A stretch of DNA of 64,000 nucleotides. It comes from Macquaria australasica. Its lineage: Eukaryota; Chordata; Actinopteri; Centrarchiformes; Percichthyidae. This document shows, in pieces, positions 46,353-57,012 of this stretch. Location: the NCBI GenBank assembly GCA_005408345.1, contig SEMN01000271.1, positions 124,001 to 188,000 on the forward strand. Direction: 5' to 3'. The translations under genes were made by a program, and so were the position numbers. Within the stretch, counting starts at the first letter, position 1; every line of letters begins with the position of its first letter. The notes beneath the pieces are model-generated. The model searched no databases. It saw only the letters and a program-made list of their open reading frames with translations, and had not been told where the DNA came from.

Positions 46353-47086
46353 GCACTAAAAGAAGCCTGCTATATAGAGTGCTGCAGGGATGACATATTT
46401 TTGTTGGCCAACCCGGAAGTTAGTATCGCCCTGGTTCCCTCGACAAAAAGCCAATGGGATTTTTCCACTGGATTTTGGATTATTGCAGAAAATAAGCTCT
46501 GTGGCAAACAAAAGTTTGTGATACTTACACGTTTTGTTCAGCAAGATAATCTTCACCACTTTTATGATTTGTGAAGTGTAAATGCAAACAGCAGAAGTAA
46601 AAAGCTAACGTTAGGCTATAAACGAACTACACCACGGTCGCATGACTTCCACGTCACCACCACTAAGCTTCCAACTTGTAATTGTGATTTTGCCCGCTTA
46701 CCTCTTCTAAAGAAGGCTTTTGGAAAGTTGGAGTTAGAATAGTTTGAGTATAAACACATCGAGGCTGTAAAGGTGGACGAGTGAGTAGATGAGTTTCTGT
46801 GTTCGGCGTGACGACGTTTAACGTCCCCGACAACCTCTGTACTCTCATTTAGCCACTTGTTAGAAACCGCCTTTTTAAAGACACGTACAAGCTTCAAAAT
46901 TCACGAGTGGGGTATTTACTGACGTATATTATTGTGTTAGCCATAGACCTTAAATCAGGCATCTAACCAAAAACCCATTCAGAAACCCCACTGACGTAGA
47001 GACGAGGGAACCGCAAGTGCAAAAATGCTGACTCATCCCGGGTTTTAGGATTCTTGCAGCACTCTATAGCAGGTTACTTTTAGCGC
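46353..47086 (+). mobile_element. MITE family R2, copy 2 (complete)
   Basis: Terminal inverted repeats of about 32 bp: the left 'gcactaaaagaagcctgc' plus 'tatatagagtgctgca', against the complement of the right 'tgcagcactctatagcagg' plus 'ttacttttagcgc', with a 2-base TA length difference. It is about 730 bp long and non-coding, lies between PHOSPHO2 and KLHL23, and is inverted relative to the damaged copy at 16431-17048. Frames on its minus strand (46616-46897, 46356-46559) are not genes. Confidence 0.8.
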
Positions 47087-47673
47087 ACCGGTTGCCTTTC
47101 CAGTCAACCTGCTGTCTCAAACAGAGGCTTTTCTGTAAACCTTTTTCTTGCTGTGGATTCAGGTTTTCCGCAAATTTCAGTTCAGCAGAACCAGTTAACT
47201 CAGGCCCCAGATAACAATTAAGATCTTGAACACTATACTAAATATAACCTTAACTGAATGATGATCCAGTGTGCAGCATGCACTGCACATGTCAACACTG
47301 TTTTTGTTATGTATTTGTATCGTAATTGGGCTCAGACGCCCCCACTCCCCACCTCTACCTGTGAATAAAAGACAAACCCTTGATTATAACTGGAGAGTCC
47401 AACCTTGTTTGAGGGGGGTTGTTACTGTTATCAAACAAGATAAAATTCCCTGCAGTCAAATCATCAATTTTCAAGGATTTGTAACGAAATGAAAATAATT
47501 TTACCATCAAAACTGGCCTTTAAAAATGATAAATACTTTCTTTTTTTTTTAAAACAATTACAGGGAGCAAATATGCCCTCTACACTGCAGATATAATATT
47601 TGCCATAAGTTAAGTGCAATATTTCAGTTACAACTGAGAAGTCAAGTATTGTACTCCATGGCCCTGGCTACAG

Positions 47674-48819
47674 CTACATACTTGCTTTCAGTTCCTCGAG
47701 GATGTCATTGCCACTGCTCCAGGCAATGACTTTAGCTCTTAGAGAAGTGTTATCTTCCTGACCTTCCAGCTTGGCCAGCAGTTTATCCAGGGTGTACCCC
47801 TTCCTGGGCATGACAACATCATGCCCTCTCAGACAGTGAGTAGGGCAGAGATCATTCCCGCCGTCCCCCACGTAAAATATCCGCTCGTACTCCACGCCTC
47901 CATCAGACTGCTCCGACAGGTACAGCTCCAGGACTTTTTTCTTACAGAGGTTGACGGGACATCGGTCGCAGTCGTGAGAGTGGTAGCACTGTACCTCCAT
48001 GTACCCGAGCTGATTGAATTTAGCCGGGTTGGTGAAAACCTGATCGACAGCATCCTGCAGTCCAGATGCGTGGAGGATCCAGTCTATGAACATGGTGTTG
48101 GAGTCAGAGATGACTATGCAGTCAATGGTGCTTTTATGCTCTGATATGAATGTCAGCAAGTCTGTCATTCCAGCTGTGAAGGGGATGGTCTCCATCACAC
48201 TGCGGACCCCGTCTGGGCTGACCTCTTGGTCTCCTGGATGGACAGACAGAAAAAAGGTCAGAGGCGGGAGAGTAAGCAGGTTGGAGGCAGCAATAAAATG
48301 TTAATGTACAAATATTTTGAGCAGCTCTGTGGATGTATGAATGAATGAATGAATGGCCTTCAAACAGGATAATGAATTCTCACCTATGTAGTTCATCACT
48401 CTGCCCATGAACTCAGTCCAGTGGCCCTTTCTGTAGGAATTCTTCACAGAGTCAGGAAGAGTCTGACCTGGAAGGCATCTGTGAAGAGAGACAACAAAAA
48501 AGATCCACTGTTTATAAAGCGGTGATGTTGCTTGTAATTAAAATATAGGAAGTTATATTTCATCTGTGGTCCTTTTCTGTATAGTCAGTGTGGTATTTTG
48601 ATCTCTATCTCCTAGTATCAAATAGTCTTGTAGCAGTAGTACTATAGATGTTTAGATACTTTTTGCAGCAGTAAAAAGCTACCTAACTTATGTTTTGTAA
48701 TGTATTTTACAGTGATTCATTAATTGATTCAATCAATATAGTATTTACCTAATGACCCAAGTGTCACTGTTGTCATCGACCACAGTGTGGTCAAAATCAA
48801 ACACCATCAGAGTCTTCAT
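47674..48819 (-). CDS. PHOSPHO2: Phosphatase PHOSPHO2 (HAD superfamily, PHOSPHO family)
   Basis: Coding exons, in order: 48749-48819, 48384-48478, 47674-48233. All junctions are GT-AG with matching phases. They sum to 241 codons plus TAG, the length remembered for human PHOSPHO2. The HAD motifs are in place: MVFDFDHTVVDDNSDTW with nucleophile Asp8 and Asp10, 'IVISDSN' near residue 98, a conserved Lys-containing stretch, and 'YVGDGGNDLCP' (Gly178-Asp183) for magnesium binding. 'CDRCPVNLCKKKVLE' and 'DVVMPRKGYTLDKLL' are PHOSPHO signatures. Human PHOSPHO2 is described as acting on pyridoxal 5'-phosphate; the related PHOSPHO1 acts on phosphoethanolamine and phosphocholine in bone. Neighbourhood with KLHL23 favours PHOSPHO2. 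The start lies seven bases inside an exon that opens at 48826 after a TTTTCCCAG acceptor, so at least one noncoding exon precedes it. Confidence 0.94.
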
Positions 48820-49436
48820 TTTTCACCTGGGAAAAGACATAACATTTTCAAATACAGAATAATGTACAGCAAGACCTGGAGTAAGAAAGCATTTATTATT
48901 TTAGACCTAAAAGAAATATATAAATAATGGTTATTCTCTAATATTCTCGATGTTTGCTCAGTCTAGTCGTGACATTAGGGTTTGGTTAACATATGAAGTT
49001 ATCTACTTGTATGATCAGGTGTTCTGTCTGTTACGCTCAACCAACTTATCTGTTACCAGCACAAGCCGTGACTGACGCCAATAAACTGTACCACTCCCAA
49101 TGAAACGCTCCCCTCTGTATGCCGATTATACCATAACATCTCAATTAATTCCGAGGTGTTTTAAGTTGTTTTCTATTCACTACAAAGGTTAAGTTTAAGC
49201 TCACTGTGTTTTAAGTGACTTATTTTTATAGGAAGTCCGGTGTAACACAAGTAAACGGCCTAGCAGCCCGGCTAATCCTTCCATTAAAATTCTGCTCAAA
49301 CAGTTCAGATCAGGCTCAGGGGGCACAGCAAGGATTACGGTGATGTCTACGCTAGACCATACCCCAGGTTAAGAGACATAAAATACATGATAGTAGGTAA
49401 AAAAAAATGATCGACGGCAAACTGACCTCGGCCTAC

Positions 49437-49495
49437 CTGACATCAGTCCACCGGTCTGTCCTCCTACTCGTCTTGTTGCGTGACAATGTGCAACA
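49437..49495 (-). other. PHOSPHO2: Probable 5' noncoding exon of PHOSPHO2
   Basis: On the minus strand a GC-richer segment ends in GATGTCAG followed by GTAGGC, a good donor that would join the acceptor at 48827-48828. The transcription start is not defined; the upper limit given is arbitrary. Confidence 0.45.
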
Positions 49496-50107
49496 ATTCT
49501 GGGCTCGTTACCGCCACCTTCTGGTCAAGTGCCGCTTTTGTGAGTCTTTTATAATTATTATTATTATTATAAGAATTATTTATTAATATTATAGCAACAG
49601 TCGTTCATATAATGACCCACATTACACTACCTGTAATATTTGTATTTATTTTTGTTAATTTTTTTTTCCGGGTATGTTGCCTTCATTGCATAGAGACAGC
49701 TGCAGAGAGACGTGACAGGCGGGAGGCAGAAGGACGACACCATGGATGTATTATCAGATGAATGTTCTTATTAGACATCCATGGACGACACGCAGCAAAG
49801 GGCCCGGGCCGGACGGCGCCCCATGTTTTTATTTTTTAAAGTGTGTGTGGCGTTTCCTATAATGAATACATGTGTTATAATATTGCAAAAATGAACGCAC
49901 CTGTTGCAGTATATTTTTGCACCATTTCACCCTTTTGACCACTGGGTGGCAGTAACACCCAACTTGAATTACAACAAAATCAAACAGATGAAGAAGAAGA
50001 AATCCTGTCGGTTTAGTTCCTGGTTGCATAAAGTCAAGAACCACCCTCTGTTCAGGCTGTTGTTGTTCCGCATATTTAAGCTAAACTGTTATTTCATTTC
50101 GACCAAT
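49496..50107. promoter_or_regulatory. Shared head-to-head promoter interval, PHOSPHO2 and SYAP1
   Basis: About 0.6 kb separates the probable PHOSPHO2 first exon from the SYAP1 start codon. It includes a GC-rich block (49797-49825, 'gggcccgggccggacggcg') and 'agacgtgacaggcggga' (49709-49725), with no clear TATA box. A small inverted repeat is at 49740-49784. An in-frame upstream ATG at 49904 would extend SYAP1, but the conserved N terminus starts at 50108. Confidence 0.4.
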
Positions 50108-50778
50108 ATGTTCAAAGGCTTGGGGACGTGGTTGGGTTTGGAGAACCCGACGGACGACAGAGACAACCTGAGTGTGGCGCAGGAAGAGAAGGTGGTGGAG
50201 GCACAGAACGAGGTAAACAAACAGCAACCAGCTGAGCGGGACGGAGAACCAGAGGCGAACCCGGAGAACCCGGAGCACAGCAAAGGACTTGGTGGTGAGG
50301 AAGAACTGTTTCCCCGAAGTTCTGGTTGTCTTTGCGACAGAACTTAATTTAACGCCGTGCTAGGTAACTGTTAACTCGCCGTGAACCCACCCACCCACTC
50401 GGTAGAAGGTGGTTGTCGGTGAAAGGGTTTTGTTGTAGCAGTGTTCTCTGTGAGTGATTGTCGCCTTCCTCCTCCGCCTGCAGACTACATCTTCAGTTTT
50501 GCCTCCAGTGCCACGAAGAAGATCTCGGAGTCGGTGGTGGAGACGGCTCAGACCATCAAGAAGACCGTGGAGGAGGGAAAGATCGACGGCATCATAGACA
50601 AGGCAGGTTGCTCTTCCGGCCCGTCTGGCAGGCAGCTCGGGGTTAACGTGTGGGCTCACAGGAGGTTTTACTTGTTGCTGTCAAGTGCAGCAAGTTGCTC
50701 AGCACGATCTAACGGCACCATTAGAAATGTTGCCAGCTAGACCTTTTCACCGAATGAAAAAGCCTTGTCCTCCATTTA

Positions 50779-50820
<42 letters not shown>

Positions 50821-53800
50821 TTGCAGACTTTTCTTGGAGACTTCCAAAAGGAGCAAGAGAAGTTTGTCCAAGAGAAGAAGGCAAGAAAATCAGGTGAGAT
50901 CCGAAGAGAGAAACGACAATCTACTTTACAGTAAATAACCAATTGCTGACCAAGAAATCTCTCTCACGTGGATTTTTAGTCTGTTAAATAACCCTTGCTT
51001 TACTGGGCAAATTAGCTTGCAATGGCGTCACATGCTTTACTGTGGGAAACACTGGGATTTCTACAAATTCCGGGTCTTAATGAGTAAATGGTGAAACGGG
51101 AAAGTGTCAGTAAGTAACAGTGAAGTGAGACCGTGTAGTCACTTTTTCACTTAGGTAGAAGCTGCAGCTAAATCCAACAGAAACGTACTGTATAATAAGC
51201 AGAGTATTGATACAGTTTTATTGGCTTGATGAGGATTTGTAGAAGTTAGTTAGAATCACTGTAATCGCTGTTAATCCAGTCAGCTTCTGCTCTCAGTGAT
51301 GGAGCAAAGCACACATTGTTATACTGCCATCCTTCAAGCCATCAGCGGGATTAGTGTTTAGATCTTCGTTTGTAGTATCTTTTCATGGACGTTTTAAAAT
51401 TTCGCTCATAGGCGCTATAAATCTTTTTACACACAAGGAAGTGAACGGGCGATATTGCATATCTATACTGCCTTACAAGTTTAGCTTCTAGTTTAGTTTG
51501 GTTTCTAATGGAGCACCAAACAAACTATAAAGATGATCCTTAAAAAAACACCACTTACGTCATGTCACCTGTCAAACTGCCTGGGGAGAATGGTAACATA
51601 GAAAATATATCCTAAGAAGGTGAGACTATATGATAAAGACAGTCCTGATAACTAGATTCTAGACATGTTTCACATAGAGTATGTAACGGACATTTATACG
51701 TGCATATAGAGTATGTTCACTGGAATAACTTAATGTAACTGACAGAAAGATACAAAGAATAACTAAAAGCTTGGCTAGTATCCAGACTGAACATTTACTA
51801 AGCCCACGAAGTTGATTGCTAATAGCGTTGCCCAAATGCCAGTTGGAAAATTGAGTTTCATAATCCAGACATTTCTGGCCAAGGAATTTCTTTCTTTCTT
51901 TTCTGGTCTCTGTTTTTTAATACAATGCAACGAGTCAATCAAACTTTATTTGTATGGCGTATAGAATTTGCTTTGGCATATTGGTGCATAAATAAGCATA
52001 GTAGAGCAAAATAAAAAATCTATAAAGTAAAAGAAAAGAAAAAGTCAAGAATACAAATAGAAAATAGAACAATTTGCAATAAAAATACATATTATAAAAT
52101 AAGGGAGATCTGTACAATATATCTTTTATGAAAATGAAGAGCTGTACAGTTAATATAGAGACTAATGCACATGAAAAATAGATATAAAAGTGAAAATAAG
52201 TCAGATAGAGTTAAATAGTTTTATAAGTTAAATATTGAACTGCAAAATAGGGAAATTTAAGGCACATTGTCAGTTAGTCCTTTTGCAGGATTATATTTGA
52301 ATTGTCACAAGATTGTAATGAAGCAAACTGAAGTGTGAATTGCACCAAATTGCAATCTTGCAACACCGTATTGATAGAGAATGTGATAATCTTCATGTCT
52401 ACGGCCTGTCAGTGAGAAGCAGCGGACTCGCAGCAGAAGTGATGATATCAGGATATTGTCAGCTCATATAACTTGCCTGCAAAACAGCTTCTATTATCAC
52501 AGATCCAGGTGTGTGTGTGTGTGTGTGTGTTTCTGCGAGATAAGACGTGACGAAACACCTCTCTGAAGCCTAGTTTTGTCTGATGGTCTTGTGTACTTTG
52601 TGTCAAAGAGAATTTTTCACGGCATGTGACTGAAGGTGTGTGTGTGTGATAATGTTTGTGTCTAGATGCAGCAGTGCCCCCCTGGGTCGGCTACAATGAG
52701 GAGGAGACGATCCAGCAGCAGATCCTTGCTCTGTCAGCTGTAAGCAAAGACTTCATACACTTACATGAACATGTCAACATGTCTGTGAAATTATCGCTGA
52801 CTGTGATCAATACATGCTTCTGATTATCTCTGGAAACGGTGCTCTCTGGCTGCTGATTCTAGGACAAGAGAAATTTCTTGCGAGACCCCCCCGCCGGTGT
52901 TCAGTTCCACTTCGACATGGAGCAGATGTATCCTCTGGCTGCAGTGATGCTGGAGGAAGACCAGCTCCTCAACCGCATGCGCTTTGACTTGGTTCCTAAA
53001 CAGTCAGTAGTTTGCCAGCATTGTGTGTGTGTGTGTGGTTGTGTGTGTGTGGTTGTATGTGTGTGTGTGTGTGTGTGTATTTAACATTATGTTCCTGTTT
53101 CTGCAAGTGTCTTAACCAGACACAGTTACATTTACCTGCGGATTCAACATGATGTTCAAATAATATTATAAAATGGATGGTGGTGTGTTTGGCAGCGTGA
53201 AGGAGGAGGTTTTCTGGAGGAACTATTTCTACCGGGTGTCTCTGATCAAGCAGTCCGCACAGCTCACAGCGCTGGCAGCCCAGCAGCAGCAGCAGAAGGA
53301 CGGTGAGGACAGAGGGGCCGGTGTCTCACCTGAGGACGTCGTCTTAACAGGTCAGACGTTCATCCATGCTTTAACAACAGCCGGGATGCTCCACGGGATC
53401 CTTTTCTCCTGTTATTCATATCAACACAGTCCACTGCCAACGCTGCATTTGCTTCTTTTATAACTATACATGTAATACACAAGGGTGGAAGATATCAAAT
53501 ATGCCTCTCCCAACTGACTGTATGCTTGGAATGGCTGCTACTGCCACTATGAACTGCAGCAGCTAGTAGGGTTGGGCAGTATGTTAAAAATTTCCAGCCA
53601 GCCACCGTCAGCCCAACAACCGGCAATTGCCGATATATTTGTGTGTGTGTGTGCGGTGCGCGCAGGGGGCGGGGGAGTTTCCACTCCCCAGACTGACATC
53701 TGCTGCCTTTTTAATGTGAAAATCTAATTTTACTGAAACATTATAATAGAAATAATAAATAAATCACCTTGAGATCTTTGCTAAACAATACGCTGTAAAG

Positions 53801-55220
53801 ACAGGCTGAACAGCTGTCCAACACTATTTGAAAGAGAGTCCGATGAAGGACGCCTGTGCTTGCAGCGTCCACATGAGCAAACAGGTGGAGATAACATAAC
53901 TGCTATTAAATGATCATGGTGCACAACTGCACATACAGTTTTTGGTCTACTTCTCAAATATGATTTATGAATTCACGTTGCTTTTCAGCGCCAATCGATC
54001 GGACAGCAACCACTAAAGACGGCTTTATTTTCATTTAGTCACTAAATCAGTGCAACAAGAACTTTCATAATATGGCCCAACTCCAACTGCCAGTTCCTAT
54101 TCACACACACTTTGAATTGCGCTTTAGAGGTTAATTATTTACCCAGTTGAATACTCGAGGAGGCAGACCATTAAACTAGCAAAATAACTCGTTAGACCTG
54201 TCAATGAGAAGCTTAAGCTATTTATGACGCGTATCATTCATTCACCACATGTACCTGTAAGCCGTCATTGGCGATGAATTGTTAAACGTGAGAAAGATAG
54301 TCAATAGGCGTTTTCGAACTGCCCATTGGGGAGCTCCGCCGAGAACCACAGACCTTCAAGGGCTTTTTTTCTGTTTGCATTCGCACCACCAATAGGAACG
54401 CTGAAGTGACGTAAGCCAGCCTGCGGTTGGTATAGCAACGTCACTCACAACATCACACGCAAGAACTTACAGTTGAAGTTGTGATATGACCTAGATCTGC
54501 AGCTGGAGCTCGTGGTGTAGGATCAGAGGCCATGGCTTTACAGGAAATCCATGAGTCATTGAGTTGAGCAAACACCACATTGTGATTTGCATATGGAAAA
54601 CTTATAAGACTGTATTATTTTTTTGCAGACAATGTCAGACCAAAAACTCCACCAGTTTCCATCAGCGACACACAGAAGGTAAGAGTACTAAAATGAAGAC
54701 GTGCATGGGTGTGCACGCATATCTTGTCATTTCCCAACAATTGTTCTAAAACTTAAAGAGTAGTACAGTGAGTCAGTCCTGTTTGTGTGACTTCTCAGCC
54801 ACCTCAAGAAGAAGAGGAGGAGATGTCGACCAGTCCAGGAGTTTCAGAGTTTGTGAGCGACGCTTTCGACTCGACGGCCATCAACCAGGAGGACCTGAGG
54901 AAAGAGATGGAGCAGCTGGTGCTGGATAAGAAGGAGAGCCTCCCCTCTCCTGACGGTTAGCTATAGAAGATTTTCTATTAATTCTTCAGCTAAACGTTGT
55001 TTTTTCAGCTAATTTGGATTTTTGGATTCTGTGATTGTATTGAGTATTATTAAACTGCAGAGTAAATCCTGCCTTCCCTTTACACTCAGATGAGTCGGCA
55101 GACTGGGAGAAGGAGCTGCAGCAGGAGCTCCAGGAGTACGAGGTGGTGACTGAGTCAGACAACAAAGACGACCAATGGGATCAAGAGATCGAGAAGATGC
55201 TCCAGGCTGACAACAGCTAG
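50108..55220 (+). CDS. SYAP1: Synapse-associated protein 1 (BSD domain)
   Basis: Coding exons: 50108-50294, 50484-50602, 50827-50893, 52666-52739, 52863-53002, 53196-53350, 54629-54678, 54799-54955, 55090-55220. Phases agree throughout, giving 359 codons plus TAG (human about 352). The start [11 protein letters not shown] matches the human N terminus MFRGLSSWLGL. Then come an acidic Glu/Asn-rich linker, '[20 protein letters not shown]', '[19 protein letters not shown]', and the BSD domain from about residue 150 ('[20 protein letters not shown]', '[20 protein letters not shown]'). A serine/acid-rich C-terminal tail ends the protein ('[16 protein letters not shown]', '[19 protein letters not shown]'). 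The mammalian protein is reported to promote mTORC2-dependent AKT phosphorylation and to occur at synapses. Intron 2 starts with GC instead of GT, and several splice sites are flanked by TG repeats. Confidence 0.95.
50781..50818 (+). repeat. (TG)n microsatellite at SYAP1 exon 3 acceptor
   Basis: A perfect run of about 19 TG units occupies the place of the pyrimidine tract, ending eight bases before exon 3. Confidence 0.95.
51930..52300 (+). repeat. Dispersed repeat fragment in SYAP1 intron 3
   Basis: Begins 'gtcaatcaaactttatttgt', the wording found in many fish LINE/SINE 3' regions, then continues as A-rich sequence. The boundary is uncertain. Confidence 0.4.
52509..52531 (+). repeat. (TG)n microsatellite in SYAP1 intron 3
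   Basis: Perfect TG run. A shorter run (52636-52649) lies just before the exon 4 acceptor. Confidence 0.9.
53021..53079 (+). repeat. (TG)n microsatellite just after SYAP1 exon 5
   Basis: Interrupted TG/GTT run beginning about 18 bases inside the intron that follows exon 5. Confidence 0.9.
53567..53700 (+). mobile_element. hAT-like terminal fragment in SYAP1 intron 6
   Basis: 'tagggttgggcagtatgtta' has the form of a hAT/MITE terminus. It is followed by 'caacaaccggcaattgccga' and a short (TG)n. No matching right end was found, so the element is truncated or eroded. Confidence 0.4.
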
Positions 55221-55697
55221 ACAGCCACTACGTGTCTGTCTCCTGTACAGTGATCCGGCCCAGAACGGATGAATAGTGACCAGTGATGCAGAAGGGGATG
55301 AACGTCCACATCCTCTGCCCCACCCGACTGTGATTACTATCTTGTAAACACTATCCTGTACCTGATGAAGGTGTAGATCCATTAATAGCAAAGAGTGTGT
55401 CACCTCTTCTGGCAACAGCGGTTATGTTCAGGCGTATTAGTAGAGTGCTACTTCATTGCTCCTTCCTAAATTAGTTTTATTGACTTGCTTTCCCCTACGC
55501 TGTCTCTTTATGATGGGGGAAAGCCACTAGAGGGCGCTCCAGTACAAGTACCATGAATTTTCTAATGGAGGGGGCCTGTTTGAAATCGCATAAGGTTTTC
55601 TGTTTCCACTGCTGCTTTCTGGTGGGTTGTACAGTAAAGTCTTAGTATAGTAACAGTACAGTATAGTCAAATGTAAAGTTACATTTATGTAAATAAA
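55221..55697 (+). other. SYAP1: SYAP1 3' UTR with polyadenylation signals
   Basis: Sequence after the stop codon leads to an AATAAA at 55692-55697. A second AATAAA at 55868-55873 could extend the transcript. The minus-strand frame 55155-55415 is a shadow of this region. Confidence 0.65.
55521..55539 (+). promoter_or_regulatory. CTCF-like binding motif
   Basis: The core GCCACTAGAGGGCGCT matches the common CTCF variant CCACTAGAGGGCGCT. It is within the SYAP1 3' UTR, in the same orientation as the site at 14907. Confidence 0.55.
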
Positions 55698-55873
55698 GAT
55701 GATTCTAACACTATACTTTACTTCAAGTTGCATTTCCCTTTCATTACATCTGCTTGTCCTTTTACATTTTGTATTAGCATTTTGACAAAGTCGTGTGCAT
55801 GTCTGCTTTATTTTGTTTCTTATTTTTTTCTTCTACTGTACATTTCTTGTTCTATCTGTCAGCCTTTAATAAA

Positions 55874-56677
55874 TATTTATCTGTTATTATGGACAATATA
55901 CATCGTGTTTGAGGTGGAACTAGGTTTTTAAAATGATAGAAAATAGTGTTTTTGTGAGTATTTTAACAATGCTAAAAAGCCTGTTCATGGAGCTATGACA
56001 CATTGCATATTATGCTTTCATACCAGTACATTAGAGGCTTTACATCCTTACATTTAATTTGATTCTCCATGAAGTCCACCCATCGACACCAACATTGGAA
56101 TGAGAGCTGTGTCTACAGCCTTACATAAATGCAGACAATTATCCGAAATTAACAACAAAAATTGACTCAAGAAATACGTTGTAGCATATCAAGACTGATC
56201 TACTAGATAGGACATGAGATGTTAGTGGAAGAAACATGCAAAAGGACTCATTCATACCTTCAAGATACAAAGCTTTCACAAGCTCACGCATAAGTTGACA
56301 GTTGACACCCTTCACACCCCGCTGCATGGCAGTAGCAGAGCATTTAGCCAGAATGACAAGCATTGTAGAAATATTTGAGTATGAGTATGTGTAGGCCACT
56401 TTTCGTTATATAATATGAGTTTTCACAGGTGTATTTATTTTGCTCATCATTATGTATTGTAACCCATGAGCTCTAGATAAGACACATAACCTCAGCAAAT
56501 GATTGCTATGACAAAACAGTAGCCTATTGCAGGTTAAATATATGTGATCCAGACAACAAATGCTAATGACCTCCTTACTTGTTCATTCATGTAGTCAGAC
56601 TAGGATGTTGCAATTGACATCACATTTGATCATGTTGAAAAGAAAGGCTAATGTTTTTAATTACAGTAATATCAACC
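55874..56677. other. Non-coding stretch
   Basis: Downstream of SYAP1. No exon or element recognised. Confidence 0.5.
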
Positions 56678-56884
56678 TTAAAGAAATATTCACTTTCTTG
56701 CTGAGAGTAAGGTGTGAAGAGCAGTACCTCTCATATGTCTGTTTAATGGCTTCAGTCAGCAGTCAGTTAGCTTAACTTAGCCTAAAGACTGGAAAGGGGA
56801 GGTAACAGCAAGCTTACCTTTGTCCAAAAATTAAAAAACAAACAAACAAGCAACATAACATGATATGTTTGTTTAATTCAAAGT
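56678..56884 (+). mobile_element. MITE family R3, copy 4 (partial)
   Basis: 'ccttaaagaaatattcactt', 'cttgctgagagtaag', 'agtcagttagcttaactta' and 'cctaaagactggaaagggg' match copy 1. It is cut off by a SINE. Confidence 0.65.
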
Positions 56885-57012
56885 GTCCCTGGTTCGAGTC
56901 CGGCTGGGGACCTTTGTTGCATGCTACGACCAACCCCTCCCTACCCCATCTCCGTCGCTCTTCATTTCCTGTTAGCTCTCCGCTATAGTACAGTCTAATA
57001 AAGGCTAAAATG
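56885..57012 (+). mobile_element. tRNA-derived SINE fragment
   Basis: Contains an RNA polymerase III B-box (GGTTCGAGTCC, 56891-56901) inside 'ccctggttcgagtccggct'. It continues with 'ggggacctttgttgcatg', a pyrimidine-rich part, 'cctgttagctctccgctat' and an 'aataaaggctaaaatgc' end. The A-box half of the tRNA-like head is missing, so this is a truncated SINE, not a tRNA gene. Confidence 0.6.

Noticed and set aside
46616..46897. 93-codon minus-strand frame, possible small gene next to PHOSPHO2
   Set aside because: It lies wholly inside the R2 MITE and is disrupted in the other copy.
49904..50107. In-frame N-terminal extension of SYAP1
   Set aside because: The extension is AT-rich and lysine/phenylalanine-rich with no resemblance to SYAP1; the conserved N terminus begins at the ATG at 50108.
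56885..56912. tRNA gene suggested by the GGTTCGAGTCC box
   Set aside because: No A box, acceptor stem or anticodon arm of proper spacing; it is a SINE fragment.
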